Shown: positions 42,978 to 51,595, counted from the first letter of the stretch. The stretch: 64,000 nt of DNA from Bernardetia sp. MNP-M8 (GCF_037126285.1 NZ_CP147012.1:1116001-1180000); one strand, 5' to 3'. Notes: generated by a model not told the origin, from the sequence alone. Made by a program: numbers and translations.

Positions 42978-44450
42978 TTATCTTCCTAAACCATTTACAA
43001 TAAATAACATACTTCCTTCTTTTGTACTTGCATCCACATCTGAAACAGCATTTGGATCTGTAAAAGGAATTCCGTCAGCACTTTCCCAACCGTGATTTTG
43101 AGTAATTACTAAGAATGTTTCATCAACTCCTACAATATCAGAAACATCAATCATTCCTGTAATTTCCCAAACTCCATTTTCTGTTCCATACCCTTGTGCT
43201 GCTGCTGTAACTTGGTCACATTCCAAAACTACTTTTAATGCTCCTGTTCTCAAATCATATTGATATAAACGTGCGTAATGTGTTTTGTCTTCTGTATCAA
43301 AGTAGCCATTTGGATCTTCTTGAATATAAGCATAATTTTCAGTTACTAGGATATTATCTGGGCTATGAAATGCTTTTGCTTTTCCATCTAATTTGTCACC
43401 ATCTAATACACAAGTGATTTTACCTGCCTTAGTTGGATCTTCTGGATTCATTTCTAGTTTATAAACACGTCCATAAAAAGTTCCTTTTCCTTCTAAACCA
43501 TCTTTTTTACGACCTGTAACACAAAAATAAACTTCTCTGTTGTTGTTTGCAGAACCTCTTCTCCAGTCAATATCTTCTACTCTTGAGAATCCCATTGTAC
43601 CTTTTTGTTTGGCTTCTGCATCTAACAAATCAATATTTGTTTCATTGAGTTCTACGAATTCCATGTCATAAGAAGTCCCTTCTTTCATATCCATTTCATA
43701 ATTGATACCATTTGAAGTTACTTTTAGTCCGTAAAGTTTTCCACCTTCTAAATCACCTCTATCACCAACATACATTCCTAATTGTCCTGATGGTATAGCA
43801 TCATCTGAATGATCATCACCAATAAAAACAACTGTTTTGTTAGCATAAGCATCTTTTCCAATTGGAACAGCATTTTCTGTCGACCATTGTCCCATTGCAG
43901 TAAGCATACGAGGCGAAGAAGCCGAAGTTGCACTTTTGAAAGGGTCAGTAGCAAAAACACCTTTAGATGCGCCTCCCCATTCTCCACCAGACAAATACAA
44001 AGGACCAAAACCATGTTCTTGAGGAGTAATAAGAGTTCCCGAACATTGAGCTGTTGAAGCTGTTGCTTGTGCGTTGAGGATATACTCACCTTTTACAGGT
44101 TTGAATGTTTTGTCAAGCGTAATTCTAGCAATAGAATAATCAGATTCAATATTATTGATGAGTGTAAAAGTTCCATCAGCATTTTTCAACAAGCCAGCAC
44201 CATCAGCCATTGAGCCATAAACGAAATTAGGACTTTCGCTTAATTTGTCTTCTGAAGTAAGCAAAGGCATCACTTTTACACTAGAAAATTCAGAAGAAAG
44301 TTTTAAAAATGAAGGTGTAATAGAATGAGCAGCCAATTCTACATCTGTAGTGATTACATCAGGTGTATCATTATCGTCGTCTTTACAAGCTGTTGTTAGA
44401 TTTAAACCTACAAAAGCAAGAGTTAATAAAGTAAATTTTGAAGTTTTCAT
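42978..44450 (-). CDS. PhoX-like (DUF839) beta-propeller lipoprotein
   Basis: 490 residues from the ATG at 44450 (MKTSKFTLLTLAFVGLNLTT); a start at 44513 adds 21 residues before the signal peptide. The lipobox-like LTTAC places Cys20 at the mature N-terminus. The sequence resembles the DUF839/PhoX phosphatase family: GFSRVEDIDWRRGS, AFHSPDNILVTENYAYIQED, then GTENGVWEITGMID. PhoX enzymes release phosphate from organic esters in the periplasm, using Fe and Ca ions bound by Cys, Glu and Asp. Not all ligands could be traced here, so enzymatic activity is uncertain. Confidence 0.72.
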   Translation of the reverse strand: MKTSKFTLLTLAFVGLNLTTACKDDDNDTPDVITTDVELAAHSITPSFLKLSSEFSSVKVMPLLTSEDKLSESPNFVYGSMADGAGLLKNADGTFTLINNIESDYSIARITLDKTFKPVKGEYILNAQATASTAQCSGTLITPQEHGFGPLYLSGGEWGGASKGVFATDPFKSATSASSPRMLTAMGQWSTENAVPIGKDAYANKTVVFIGDDHSDDAIPSGQLGMYVGDRGDLEGGKLYGLKVTSNGINYEMDMKEGTSYDMEFVELNETNIDLLDAEAKQKGTMGFSRVEDIDWRRGSANNNREVYFCVTGRKKDGLEGKGTFYGRVYKLEMNPEDPTKAGKITCVLDGDKLDGKAKAFHSPDNILVTENYAYIQEDPNGYFDTEDKTHYARLYQYDLRTGALKVVLECDQVTAAAQGYGTENGVWEITGMIDVSDIVGVDETFLVITQNHGWESADGIPFTDPNAVSDVDASTKEGSMLFIVNGLGR

Positions 44451-44605
44451 TTTGATAATATTGAAATAGTAAATTTTTGAATGAGCATTTAGTGTTTTTG
44501 TTTGATGCTGCAAACTTACTATTCCAGCCTTACCTACTGATTAACTTCTGACTAAGAAATTGCACTTTTTTGATATACTTTGTTTGGTTTTTCTTAACAA
44601 AAAAT

Positions 44606-45337
44606 TTATCCTTTACATAAAAAGAATTCATTAAAATCGGGTTCTTCGCTGATTTCTAGCTTAATATCTCCTACTTGGATAAGTTCTAAGATTGCCAAAA
44701 AGTTAAAAACGACCAAAACACGGTTTCCACTTTCTTTCAAGACTTCCAAAAAATTTACTCTTTCATTATTCAAAACCTTCTGAATCAAATAGGCTCTTTG
44801 ATTATTTACGCTGTATGGATAGGGTTTTATATTACTTAGTTTTGGCTGTGAAAGCTCATGCAATTCCATTACGTTTTGGAAGGCTTTCAATAATTTATAT
44901 AAATCTACATCTTCCAAATCTACATCTTCTGGACGTACTTTTGAAAGGGTTTTGAGTTCTGAAATAATATTTCCTCTCGTTTCTCTAGCCAAAGAATCAT
45001 CTTCCAAATTAGAAAGCTGCTGAATAACAGGGCGATAACGCTTGTATTCTAAAAGCTGTTGGATAAGTTCTTTTCTTGGGTCAATGATATTTCCTTCTTC
45101 ATCTACCTGCTCACGAGGAAGTAACATTTTTGCTTTTATCTGCATGAGTGTTGCAGCCACTACAATAAATTCACTTGCCAGTTCGATATTCATTTTTTCT
45201 AGCGCACGAATGTACTCCAAAAAATCAGTCGTTACTTTGGTAATCGGAATATCATAAATGTCTAATTCGTCCCTCTCAATAAAGAAAAGTAACAAATCAA
45301 ATGCGCCTTCAAAAACGGGTATTTTTATTTCGTACAT
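44606..45337 (-). CDS. scpA: Segregation and condensation protein A (kleisin)
   Basis: 243 residues. The N-terminus EIKIPVFEGAFDLLLFFIER and LDIYDIPITKVTTDFLEYI are typical ScpA, as is EFIVVAATLMQIKAKMLLP. The C-terminal winged-helix part (RVLVVFNFLAILELIQVG) is intact. ScpA bridges the heads of the SMC dimer in chromosome condensation and works with ScpB. No scpB or smc is visible in the window. A promoter element six bases upstream of the ATG suggests a nearly leaderless transcript. Confidence 0.95.
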   Translation of the reverse strand: MYEIKIPVFEGAFDLLLFFIERDELDIYDIPITKVTTDFLEYIRALEKMNIELASEFIVVAATLMQIKAKMLLPREQVDEEGNIIDPRKELIQQLLEYKRYRPVIQQLSNLEDDSLARETRGNIISELKTLSKVRPEDVDLEDVDLYKLLKAFQNVMELHELSQPKLSNIKPYPYSVNNQRAYLIQKVLNNERVNFLEVLKESGNRVLVVFNFLAILELIQVGDIKLEISEEPDFNEFFLCKG

Positions 45338-45342
45338 GGATG

Positions 45343-45350
45343 CAAAGTTA
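45343..45350 (-). promoter_or_regulatory. scpA -7 element, predicting a leaderless message
   Basis: On the reverse strand, TAACTTTG is followed by CATCC and then the scpA ATG. With the usual spacing of a few bases from the -7 element to the transcription start, the RNA would begin at or within one or two bases of the start codon. Confidence 0.5.
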
Positions 45351-45420
45351 GAAGTATGAAGTTAAATTTTAGAAGTTATTTGATAGGTGTAATAAAAAAA
45401 TAAGTCTAATTAAATTTCTG

Positions 45421-45642
45421 TTATGTAGATTTTACTTCATAATATCGATTAATTGCCTTATTAATTACTAATAATAAATCATTTCCATGGTATTGAATTG
45501 TGCCTTCTATAGATTTTACCCTACTAATTACAACTGTAATTGTATCTTTTTCTCTCGCTCCATCAAGTTTAACCAGAACAATATTACTCTCTTCTTTTAT
45601 TTTTTCTAATTGCTCAAAGGCTTCTTCTAGGTTATACTTCAT
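45421..45642 (-). CDS. Small acidic protein of unknown function
   Basis: 73 residues, helical at the N-terminus (NLEEAFEQLEKIKEESNIV) and beta-rich later (ITVVISRVKSIEGTIQYHG). There is no signal peptide or recognised family. It is placed just after a remnant that looks like the C-terminus of a DUF1016-type nuclease, and upstream of scpA on the same strand. It could be an accessory gene. Confidence 0.5.
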   Translation of the reverse strand: MKYNLEEAFEQLEKIKEESNIVLVKLDGAREKDTITVVISRVKSIEGTIQYHGNDLLLVINKAINRYYEVKST

Positions 45643-45671
45643 TGTTTTTTAGTTAAAAAAAGTAATTAAAT

Positions 45672-45755
45672 TTATGACTTCTTTCTATTCTCAATAAATA
45701 ATTTTTCTCGTTCTAATTCTGCTTTTAGTTCTTCTTCGGTAGGGAGATAAAGCAT
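45672..45755 (-). pseudogene. Remnant of a nuclease C-terminus (DUF1016/YhcG-like)
   Basis: A 27-codon frame, MLYLPTEEELKAELEREK followed by LFIENRKKS, resembles the LPxxEELxxEIE tail of PDDEXK/YhcG (DUF1016) nucleases. The open frame continues upstream only to a GTGACGCA/TGCGTCAC palindrome (45770-45786), where identifiable homology ends. The rest of the gene is absent. The similarity is short, so the family assignment is tentative. Confidence 0.4.
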
Positions 45756-45769
45756 GTATTTTAGAATTC

Positions 45770-45786
45770 GTGACGCAGTGCGTCAC
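45770..45786. repeat. Short palindrome at the remnant's edge
   Basis: GTGACGCA and TGCGTCAC around a single G. It marks the point where the recognisable nuclease tail begins. Confidence 0.6.
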
Positions 45787-45859
45787 AAATTGATAAAAGA
45801 GAATAGAATCAGAATTTATCTAATTTCTACTCTCTCTTTTTTCAATCTTGAAAGAAATA

Positions 45860-46063
45860 TTAAAACTCCAAATCGTCTTCATCGAATTCTAATTTTTCGT
45901 CGCATTCAAAACAAAAGAGTTCGATTGCACTGTCATCTTCTACCAACATCGATTCTTGAAAGATAAGTTTTCCATCTTCTGCCGAAAACACATCAAAATG
46001 ATTGGGTTTGGTTACAAACTCGTTGCTACCACAAGATTCACAAATATATTTTTCTGTTGCCAT
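45860..46063 (-). CDS. Small two-CxxC zinc-ribbon-like protein
   Basis: 67 residues. Two Cys pairs (ICESCGSNEF near residue 8 and LFCFECDEKLEF near residue 50) frame an acidic middle, which looks like a small zinc ribbon. The tail is strongly acidic (FDEDDLEF). The fold is inferred from the spacing, the function is unknown, and no partner gene is recognised. Confidence 0.65.
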   Translation of the reverse strand: MATEKYICESCGSNEFVTKPNHFDVFSAEDGKLIFQESMLVEDDSAIELFCFECDEKLEFDEDDLEF

Positions 46064-46104
46064 ATTTTTTAATAAACTGGTTTTTTAGTTCTTTTTCCAA
46101 ACGC

Positions 46105-46148
46105 TAAAGTGTATGGTACATTTTTGCACATTAAAAATGTACGCTACA
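46105..46148. repeat. TATGGTAC-type hairpin (family with 58523-58574)
   Basis: GTACATTTTT (46116-46125) pairs with AAAAATGTAC (46133-46142). The flanks GTATGG and GCTACAT recur at 58523-58574, and a diverged member may lie near 60449-60474. Confidence 0.6.
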
Positions 46149-46179
46149 TATCGATACATTTTTTTTCAAATTTACACAC

Positions 46180-46217
46180 AAAAAAGCGTATTGTAGTAAA
46201 ATACAATATGCTTTTTT
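46180..46217 (-). terminator. Terminator downstream of the plug/T9SS gene
   Basis: AAAAAAGCGTATTGTA (46180-46195) pairs with TACAATATGCTTTTTT (46202-46217), with one mismatch, and A/T tracts on both sides. It follows the reverse-strand gene at 46244-46975. Confidence 0.75.
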
Positions 46218-46243
46218 TATAAAAATCTGTGTTATGTAATTTT

Positions 46244-46975
46244 TTAATTTTCAATAACAAGTTTGCGTTCGATAATCTGATTTCCAATTTTAATTTTGAG
46301 ATTATAAATACCATTTTTCAAGAAATCAGTTTGGTATTTAATGGTTTGTTTTCCTACTTCGTATTCTCCTTTTACAACTTCATAACTCTCTAAAGTTTGA
46401 AGGTTATACATTTGGATTTCTACTTCTGATTTTTCTTTTATATCTAAATCAATATTTACAAAATCTGAAGTAGGATTAGGGAAAATATTTATTTTAATTT
46501 CTTCTACTGGCTTTTCTATTTTCTCTTCTTTGATTTCTTTCTTTTTGGTTGTGATAATAATTACACCATTTACTGCTCTACAACCATAAAGAGCTGTTGC
46601 AGTTGCTCCTTTTAAAATAGTAATTGATTCAATATCATTTGCATTAATTTTAATTAAAACTAATGAATCATTTTCTTGCGGAACTCCATCTATTACATAT
46701 AAGGGTTTACCATCATTAGCAACAAATGATGAAGGACAAAATCTTGGATTACGTTCAAAAATTCTCTCTTCTTTGTTATTATTTATAGCTTGAGTTGTAT
46801 CCTTTACTATTTGGTTTGTACTGTCTGTTTTAGTAGAAGATGATGAGATTTGAAAACAGCTTATTTTACCTTCTAACATTTTGACTATTTCACTTTGCCC
46901 AAAAACTAAATTTTCCTGTTCTCCAATAAAAAATAAAACAGAAATTATAAAAATGATTTGATAGATTTTTTTCAT
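46244..46975 (-). CDS. Secreted TonB-plug-like protein with T9SS C-terminal sorting domain
   Basis: 243 residues with a signal peptide (IIFIISVLFFIGEQENLVFG). The middle (PLYVIDGVPQENDSLVLIKI, then SITILKGATATALYGCRAVN and GVIIITTKK) is a SusC/TonB-receptor plug signature without a beta-barrel. The C-terminus (NIFPNPTSDFVNIDLDIKEK, then YNLQTLESYEV and GNQIIERKLVIEN) is a Por_Secre_tail sorting domain for the type IX system. Such a protein is presumably surface-anchored and cannot be a channel. The combination resembles part of the large VIT-VWA protein, also with a plug lacking a barrel. Confidence 0.85.
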   Translation of the reverse strand: MKKIYQIIFIISVLFFIGEQENLVFGQSEIVKMLEGKISCFQISSSSTKTDSTNQIVKDTTQAINNNKEERIFERNPRFCPSSFVANDGKPLYVIDGVPQENDSLVLIKINANDIESITILKGATATALYGCRAVNGVIIITTKKKEIKEEKIEKPVEEIKINIFPNPTSDFVNIDLDIKEKSEVEIQMYNLQTLESYEVVKGEYEVGKQTIKYQTDFLKNGIYNLKIKIGNQIIERKLVIEN

Positions 46976-47020
46976 AAGATTAATTTTAAGATAATTTGTA
47001 TTTCATTCTTAAATCATACG

Positions 47021-47064
47021 CACAAAAAAAGCGAATTGCAGCAAGGCAATTCGCTTTTTTTGTG
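47021..47064 (-). terminator. Terminator of leucine dehydrogenase gene
   Basis: A perfect 19-bp stem (47021-47039 with 47046-47064; AAAAAAAGCGAATTGC in the core) with a 6-base loop. A/T tracts on both sides allow bidirectional function. Confidence 0.85.
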
Positions 47065-47135
47065 ATTTATAAATTAATCGGCTAATAAATGATTATTAAA
47101 TTCGTAATTTTTAATTCGTAATTCGTAATTGTTCC

Positions 47136-48230
47136 TTATCTTCTAGTTTTGATATTTGCAATTGAATCAATTCTATCTTGAGCAATCTGAATGGCTACAT
47201 CTTGAGCATTTTTGTTTTCAGAAACAGAAGTATTGATTACCTCCAAACACATATCGTATAAACGCTCTGTTTTCTGAACCACCCACTCACGAGGCAGTGA
47301 AGCAAATTCAGAATAAACATTAATAACACCACCTGAATTAATCAAAAAGTCGGGAACATAAATAATTCCACGCTCAAGACATGCATTTCCATGAATCGTT
47401 TCGTCTTTAAGCTGATTGTTTGCACAACCTGCAATAATTTGACATTTCAAACGGCTCAAAGTCTCATCATTTACAGTTGCTCCCAATGCACATGGAGAAT
47501 AAATATCTACATCTAAATCATAAATTTCTTCTAGACCTACAATTTCTACTTTGTATTTTTTTGCAATATCCATCAAACGATCTTCATAAACATCAGTAAC
47601 ATAGATTTTTGCACCTTCTTTTGATAAATGTTCGATGATATATTCGCCTACGTGTCCAGCACCTTGAATAGACACTTTTTTGCCTTCTAAACTATCACTT
47701 CCATACATTTTTTTGGCTGCTGCTTTCATTCCCATATAAGTTCCAAGAGCTGTAAATGGAGAAGGGTCACCCGAACCACCACGATTTTCATCTAAACCAG
47801 TTACGTGTTTGGTTTCCATAGCAATATAACTCATATCAACTGTTGTCATTCCTACATCTTCGGCTGTGATGTATTTTCCGTTAAGGCTTTCTACGAATTT
47901 ACCAAAACGACGCAATAAAGCTTCATTTTTTTGAGTACGTGCATCGCCAATAATAACAGCTTTTCCACCACCTAGATTAAGTCCAGCGATAGAGTTTTTA
48001 TAAGACATACCACGAGAAAGACGAAGTGCATCAGTTACAGCTTCATTGCTAGTAGCATAATTCCACATTCTAGTTCCACCCAAGGCAGGTCCTAAAACAG
48101 TAGAGTGAATACCAATAATTGCACGAAGACCAGAGTGCTCATCTTGACAAAAAACGAGATTTTCGTGTCCCATTTTTTGCATGATTTCCATTACAGAATC
48201 ATTTGTCGGAGTTGTGAGTGTTTGTACCAT
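47136..48230 (-). CDS. ldh: Leucine (Glu/Phe/Val-type) dehydrogenase
   Basis: 364 residues. The amino acid-binding stretch GPALGGTRMWNYATSNEA, then SRGMSYKNSIAGLNLGGGKA (with the catalytic Lys in the GGGKA and SYKN loops), and the dinucleotide fold VSIQGAGHVGEYIIEHL are typical of the short-chain Leu/Val/Phe dehydrogenases. Others are CALGATVNDETL and VPDFLINSGGVINVYSEF. The enzyme deaminates branched-chain amino acids with NAD. Whether Leu, Val or Phe is preferred cannot be told from the sequence; Leu is the commonest in Bacteroidota. The gene stands alone with a strong terminator. Confidence 0.93.
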   Translation of the reverse strand: MVQTLTTPTNDSVMEIMQKMGHENLVFCQDEHSGLRAIIGIHSTVLGPALGGTRMWNYATSNEAVTDALRLSRGMSYKNSIAGLNLGGGKAVIIGDARTQKNEALLRRFGKFVESLNGKYITAEDVGMTTVDMSYIAMETKHVTGLDENRGGSGDPSPFTALGTYMGMKAAAKKMYGSDSLEGKKVSIQGAGHVGEYIIEHLSKEGAKIYVTDVYEDRLMDIAKKYKVEIVGLEEIYDLDVDIYSPCALGATVNDETLSRLKCQIIAGCANNQLKDETIHGNACLERGIIYVPDFLINSGGVINVYSEFASLPREWVVQKTERLYDMCLEVINTSVSENKNAQDVAIQIAQDRIDSIANIKTRR

Positions 48231-48862
48231 AATATAAGAGGAAAAAGTAGGTGTGTGTTTAGCTTCGCTGAGGGCTAAAGCCGTTGAGTATTTTTTATTG
48301 GAAAAGATTAAGTTTTATTTTTTCTATTTTTTTGATAAAGTAATTTCAGAAATTAATCACTATCAGTACACCTTTAAGGGGGTCAGATAGTTTTTGTTAG
48401 AACTGTACTGACACTTTTGATGTGTCTAACAGCTTACTTTACGATAGTTGTCTATACAACTAGTGATTAAAAGAATTAAATAACGTGGTTTATATAATTT
48501 ATTACACCAAACCAAATATAATTTTGAAGTCCGTTTTTTAATAGAATTTTATTTGTAAAGATACGTTTAGTAACTCTTAGTTCACAAAAATATAATAATT
48601 ATTGAATAAATCGCTATTTCATTGATAATCAGTTAGTAATAAAAGCATTTTTTACAAAAACTCTATTCTGCAAAATCTATTTATTACAAAATAATAATCT
48701 ATTAACAAGGAACATAACATTGTTAATAAATTGTTAAGCAAATTAAATTCAATAGGAAATTTTTTTTTGATTTTTTATAAAAAATTTCGTTTTTTTTATT
48801 CTGAATTAACCTTTGTGATGAATTTTGCGTTAGTTTGTCTTTATTATCCACTCAAAAATGCT
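48231..48862. other. Long intergenic region
   Basis: About 630 bases between divergent genes. It contains a loosely paired stretch near 48378-48435 (GTTAGA...TCTAAC, GACAC...GTGTC). It probably carries the promoters of leucine dehydrogenase and of the 48863 gene, but no -7 element is convincing. The open frame upstream of 48863 is hydrophobic and rejected as an N-terminal extension. Confidence 0.45.
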
Positions 48863-49729
48863 ATGAAATACATTCGGAAATTATTGAATCCACTTATTCC
48901 TTTTCTTGTTTTGCTTCTTATTGTTGCTAAGATGAGCTATGACCATTTTTCAAAGTTAGAAGATTATACGGTACAAGAGAATGAACTTTTAGATGCTAAC
49001 ATTAAGCAAATCAGAGAAATACAGAAAAAATATCTGCATAATCATGAATATTATGAAGCCCTTTTTCCTTCTATAAGTGGGTATTGTTCTATAAACAAAA
49101 GAACACGAGGAAAAATTGATTCTCTTAAAATTATATATGAGATTTACTCCAAATATCTACAAGAAAATAGAGAGAAATTTATTATGCATAAAACTACTTT
49201 CGGAAATACTAAATACAGGATAGATGGACAGATTGTAGAACTTTTTGAAAATTATATTTCTGATATGAAAGCATTAGACAACACTCTTTCTATATTTTTC
49301 AAAGGTTATAAATTTAATAATGCCATATCAGCAACTGAAGTTCAACGTCTGTATGTATGCACTAACGAACAAAATTTACTCTATATTTTGAATTTATTTG
49401 AAGCAGAGATGAGTAAAATATATTATGATGCAGTTGTAGAACTTGTTTACCAAAAACTTTACCTATCTGAGGCTGATTACATACAAAAAAATGCTAAAGT
49501 TGTTCCATTTTTAAAGACAGACAGTAGTCTTTTGAACATAGAAAGTTCTATATTTTTTCCTTTAGACTCTCAAGAAGGTAAAATATCAAGTCCTGATAAA
49601 TTAAATTATAAACTTTCAGAAGACAATTACTTTATAGTTTTGAAAAGTTACAAAAACGGAGATAGAATAGCTTTTACAAGACAAATTAATGATTGTGATA
49701 CTACAGTAATTACTCGCCTTAATAAATAG
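48863..49729 (+). CDS. Membrane-anchored protein of unknown function, possibly GldM-like in layout
   Basis: 288 residues from the ATG at 48863 (MKYIRKLLNPLIPFLVLLL). The N-terminus is a single membrane segment with a large soluble, coiled-coil-prone domain after it (NELLDANIKQIREIQKKYL). The open frame upstream to 48731 is hydrophobic and would give an implausible start. The C-terminal part is beta-rich. No family is recognised. The next gene, also a single-anchor protein, follows by eight bases, and the two look co-transcribed. Confidence 0.6.
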   Translation: MKYIRKLLNPLIPFLVLLLIVAKMSYDHFSKLEDYTVQENELLDANIKQIREIQKKYLHNHEYYEALFPSISGYCSINKRTRGKIDSLKIIYEIYSKYLQENREKFIMHKTTFGNTKYRIDGQIVELFENYISDMKALDNTLSIFFKGYKFNNAISATEVQRLYVCTNEQNLLYILNLFEAEMSKIYYDAVVELVYQKLYLSEADYIQKNAKVVPFLKTDSSLLNIESSIFFPLDSQEGKISSPDKLNYKLSEDNYFIVLKSYKNGDRIAFTRQINDCDTTVITRLNK

Positions 49730-49737
49730 ATAAATTT

Positions 49738-50460
49738 ATGAAAAAGTTTAAACTCATATTAGGAGCTATACTATGGATAATAGTGATTTTTTCTAGTATA
49801 TATCTTTACGATTTTTCAGAACAAAAAGAAGATTTTATTTCTATATATACTCGCACAGATAGCACTTTTTTGAAAGATATTTTAGCTAATTATGATATAG
49901 ATAAAAGTAGAGAGAAATATTATTGGCATATTACAAAAACTGATAATGGTTACTTTTCTCGTCGTAAACTTGATACATTTTCTGTAAAAAATATAAAATC
50001 TTATTCTGTTTTAGATTCTTTAAAAGAAAATCATTTGATTACTTTAAATTCTATTTTGGATAACCTTCCAAATGATGTAGATAAAAACTCTATCAAACAA
50101 AATAAGGTAACTTCAATAGGAGAGAATACAAATAATCCAAAAATAAAAGAGCTTTATGAAATTTGGCTTTCTAGAATATACGAAAAAGCTTGGATAGATA
50201 AGATGAAAAAATATAAAAGCTATAGTGAAGGTATTTATTTATACAAACTAGAAGGCGATTCACTAGGACTTGGGCTAGATGTCGCAAATATTTCAAAAAT
50301 ATACCTAAAACAAGAAACAGAAATCAATGAAGACCAAAATAAATTCTCCATTACCACGCATTATTTTGGAAGAGATACATTGACAGTGAAGAAAAATTAT
50401 CGCATCACAACTCCAAAAGGACAGAAAATAAAGCCTTTTGATTATGAAGAAATAAAATAA
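49738..50460 (+). CDS. Membrane-anchored protein of unknown function
   Basis: 240 residues with one N-terminal membrane segment (FKLILGAILWIIVIFSSIYL) and a long polar, Lys/Asp-rich soluble part. There is no recognisable catalytic motif. It is probably in the same operon as the upstream anchored protein and the downstream pentapeptide-repeat gene (six bases apart). Confidence 0.6.
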   Translation: MKKFKLILGAILWIIVIFSSIYLYDFSEQKEDFISIYTRTDSTFLKDILANYDIDKSREKYYWHITKTDNGYFSRRKLDTFSVKNIKSYSVLDSLKENHLITLNSILDNLPNDVDKNSIKQNKVTSIGENTNNPKIKELYEIWLSRIYEKAWIDKMKKYKSYSEGIYLYKLEGDSLGLGLDVANISKIYLKQETEINEDQNKFSITTHYFGRDTLTVKKNYRITTPKGQKIKPFDYEEIK

Positions 50461-50466
50461 AAATTT

Positions 50467-51036
50467 ATGTCAGAATATATTGTATCAAAATCATATCAAA
50501 ACGAGGATTTTACAGAAAATGAGTTGCCAAAAGGAGAATATGAAGAATGTACTTTTCTGAATTGTATCTTTTCTCATAGCAATTTATCACATAATACATT
50601 TATTAATTGTAGCTTTGAAAACTGTGATTTGAGTAGTGCAATACTAGGAAATACCTCTTTTCAAGAAACAAAGTTCAAAAACTCTAAACTCTTAGGTCTT
50701 CAATTTTCAGATTGCAATCCTTTTTTATTGGTTTTACATTTTGAAAACTGTTTGATTGATTTTTCTTCCTTTTATCAACTCAACCTCAAAGATGCTACGT
50801 TCAAAAACTCAACACTAAAAGAAGTAGATTTTACAGAATGTAATCTCAAAAATATAGCTTTTCAAGACTGTGAACTAGTAGGAGCAGTTTTCGAAAATAC
50901 AATTTTAGAAGGAACAGACTTTAGAAATGCAACTAATTATTCTATTAACCTAGCCAAAAATAAAGTCAAAAAAGCTAAGTTTTCAAGTTATGGAATAAAA
51001 GGACTTTTGGATAGCTATGATATTTTGATTGAATAA
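50467..51036 (+). CDS. Pentapeptide-repeat protein (Qnr/McbG-like)
   Basis: 189 residues with the A(D/N)Lxx-type pentapeptide pattern: CTFLNCIFSHSNLSHNTF, then CSFENCDLSSAILGNTSF and DATFKNSTLKEVDFTEC, followed by CNLKNIAFQDCELVGAVFEN. The right-handed quadrilateral beta-helix expected from this pattern is interrupted by a loop near NPFLLVLHFENC. Qnr and McbG proteins mimic DNA and protect gyrase from quinolones or microcin B17. Whether this protein does so is not known. The gene is third in a cluster of membrane proteins. Confidence 0.85.
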   Translation: MSEYIVSKSYQNEDFTENELPKGEYEECTFLNCIFSHSNLSHNTFINCSFENCDLSSAILGNTSFQETKFKNSKLLGLQFSDCNPFLLVLHFENCLIDFSSFYQLNLKDATFKNSTLKEVDFTECNLKNIAFQDCELVGAVFENTILEGTDFRNATNYSINLAKNKVKKAKFSSYGIKGLLDSYDILIE

Positions 51037-51082
51037 TTGATGTTACGCAAGAATAAAACTTTTATAAATTACTTTCATAAAT

Positions 51083-51184
51083 AAATGAAACGCACGATTT
51101 TAATCGTGGTAAAACAGGTAGAGAAAGGTAGAAAACAGCACGCTTTGTTTTGTTTTACCATAACTAAAGTTATGGGTTTCATTT
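51083..51184 (+). repeat. Branched hairpin structure (three arms closed by an outer stem)
   Basis: The outer stem AAATGAAAC/GTTTCATTT (51083-51091 and 51176-51184) closes over three arms: CACGATT/AATCGTG (51093-51108), GGTAAAACA/TGTTTTACC (51108-51159) and CATAACT/AGTTATG (51159-51174). It resembles a nested mobile-hairpin design. It is not a tRNA: no CCA end, anticodon or conserved D/T-arm bases fit. Confidence 0.7.
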
Positions 51185-51222
51185 TGGCTGCGTAATATCA
51201 TTGAATAGTTTTTAAAACTAAA

Positions 51223-51259
51223 AAAGTCCTTTCCCATTTTAAAAACAGAAAAGGACTTT
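51223..51259 (-). terminator. trxA terminator
   Basis: AAAGTCCTTT and AAAGGACTTT (51223-51232 and 51250-51259) beyond the trxA stop codon on the reverse strand, with A/T-rich flanks. Confidence 0.75.
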
Positions 51260-51283
51260 ATCTTTTTATAAAAATAGCTCTGT

Positions 51284-51595
51284 TTACTTTACCAAATGAG
51301 GATCTACCATTGAGCGAAGACCTGCAAGAGGCATCATACCCGACTGACGAGCCACTGCTTCTCCGTTCTTGAAAACGATAAAAGTAGGAATTCCACGCAC
51401 ATTAAATGTAGAAGCAACAGCAGGATTGGTATCTACATTTATCTTAATTACTTTTACTTTTTCTCCCATCTCAGAAGAAAAGTCAGTAATCACAGGTGTC
51501 ATTGCCTGACAAGGACCACACCAGTCTGCATAAAAATCTACTAAAACAGGTGTTTCTGATTGAATAATATCTTGAAATGATGGTTTAACGTCCAT
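51284..51595 (-). CDS. trxA: Thioredoxin
   Basis: 103 residues with the classical active site YADWCGPCQAMTPV, the cis-proline loop RGIPTFIVFKNGEAV and normal thioredoxin length. It reduces protein disulfides in the cytoplasm with thioredoxin reductase. It is distinct from the CGSC protein at 26778-27092. Confidence 0.95.
   Translation of the reverse strand: MDVKPSFQDIIQSETPVLVDFYADWCGPCQAMTPVITDFSSEMGEKVKVIKINVDTNPAVASTFNVRGIPTFIVFKNGEAVARQSGMMPLAGLRSMVDPHLVK

Noticed and set aside
48731-48862. N-terminal extension of the membrane-anchored protein
   Set aside because: It would place a second hydrophobic stretch before a complete signal-anchor start at 48863.
51083-51184. A tRNA at the branched structure
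   Set aside because: The arm lengths and conserved bases do not fit a tRNA, and no anticodon or CCA end is present.
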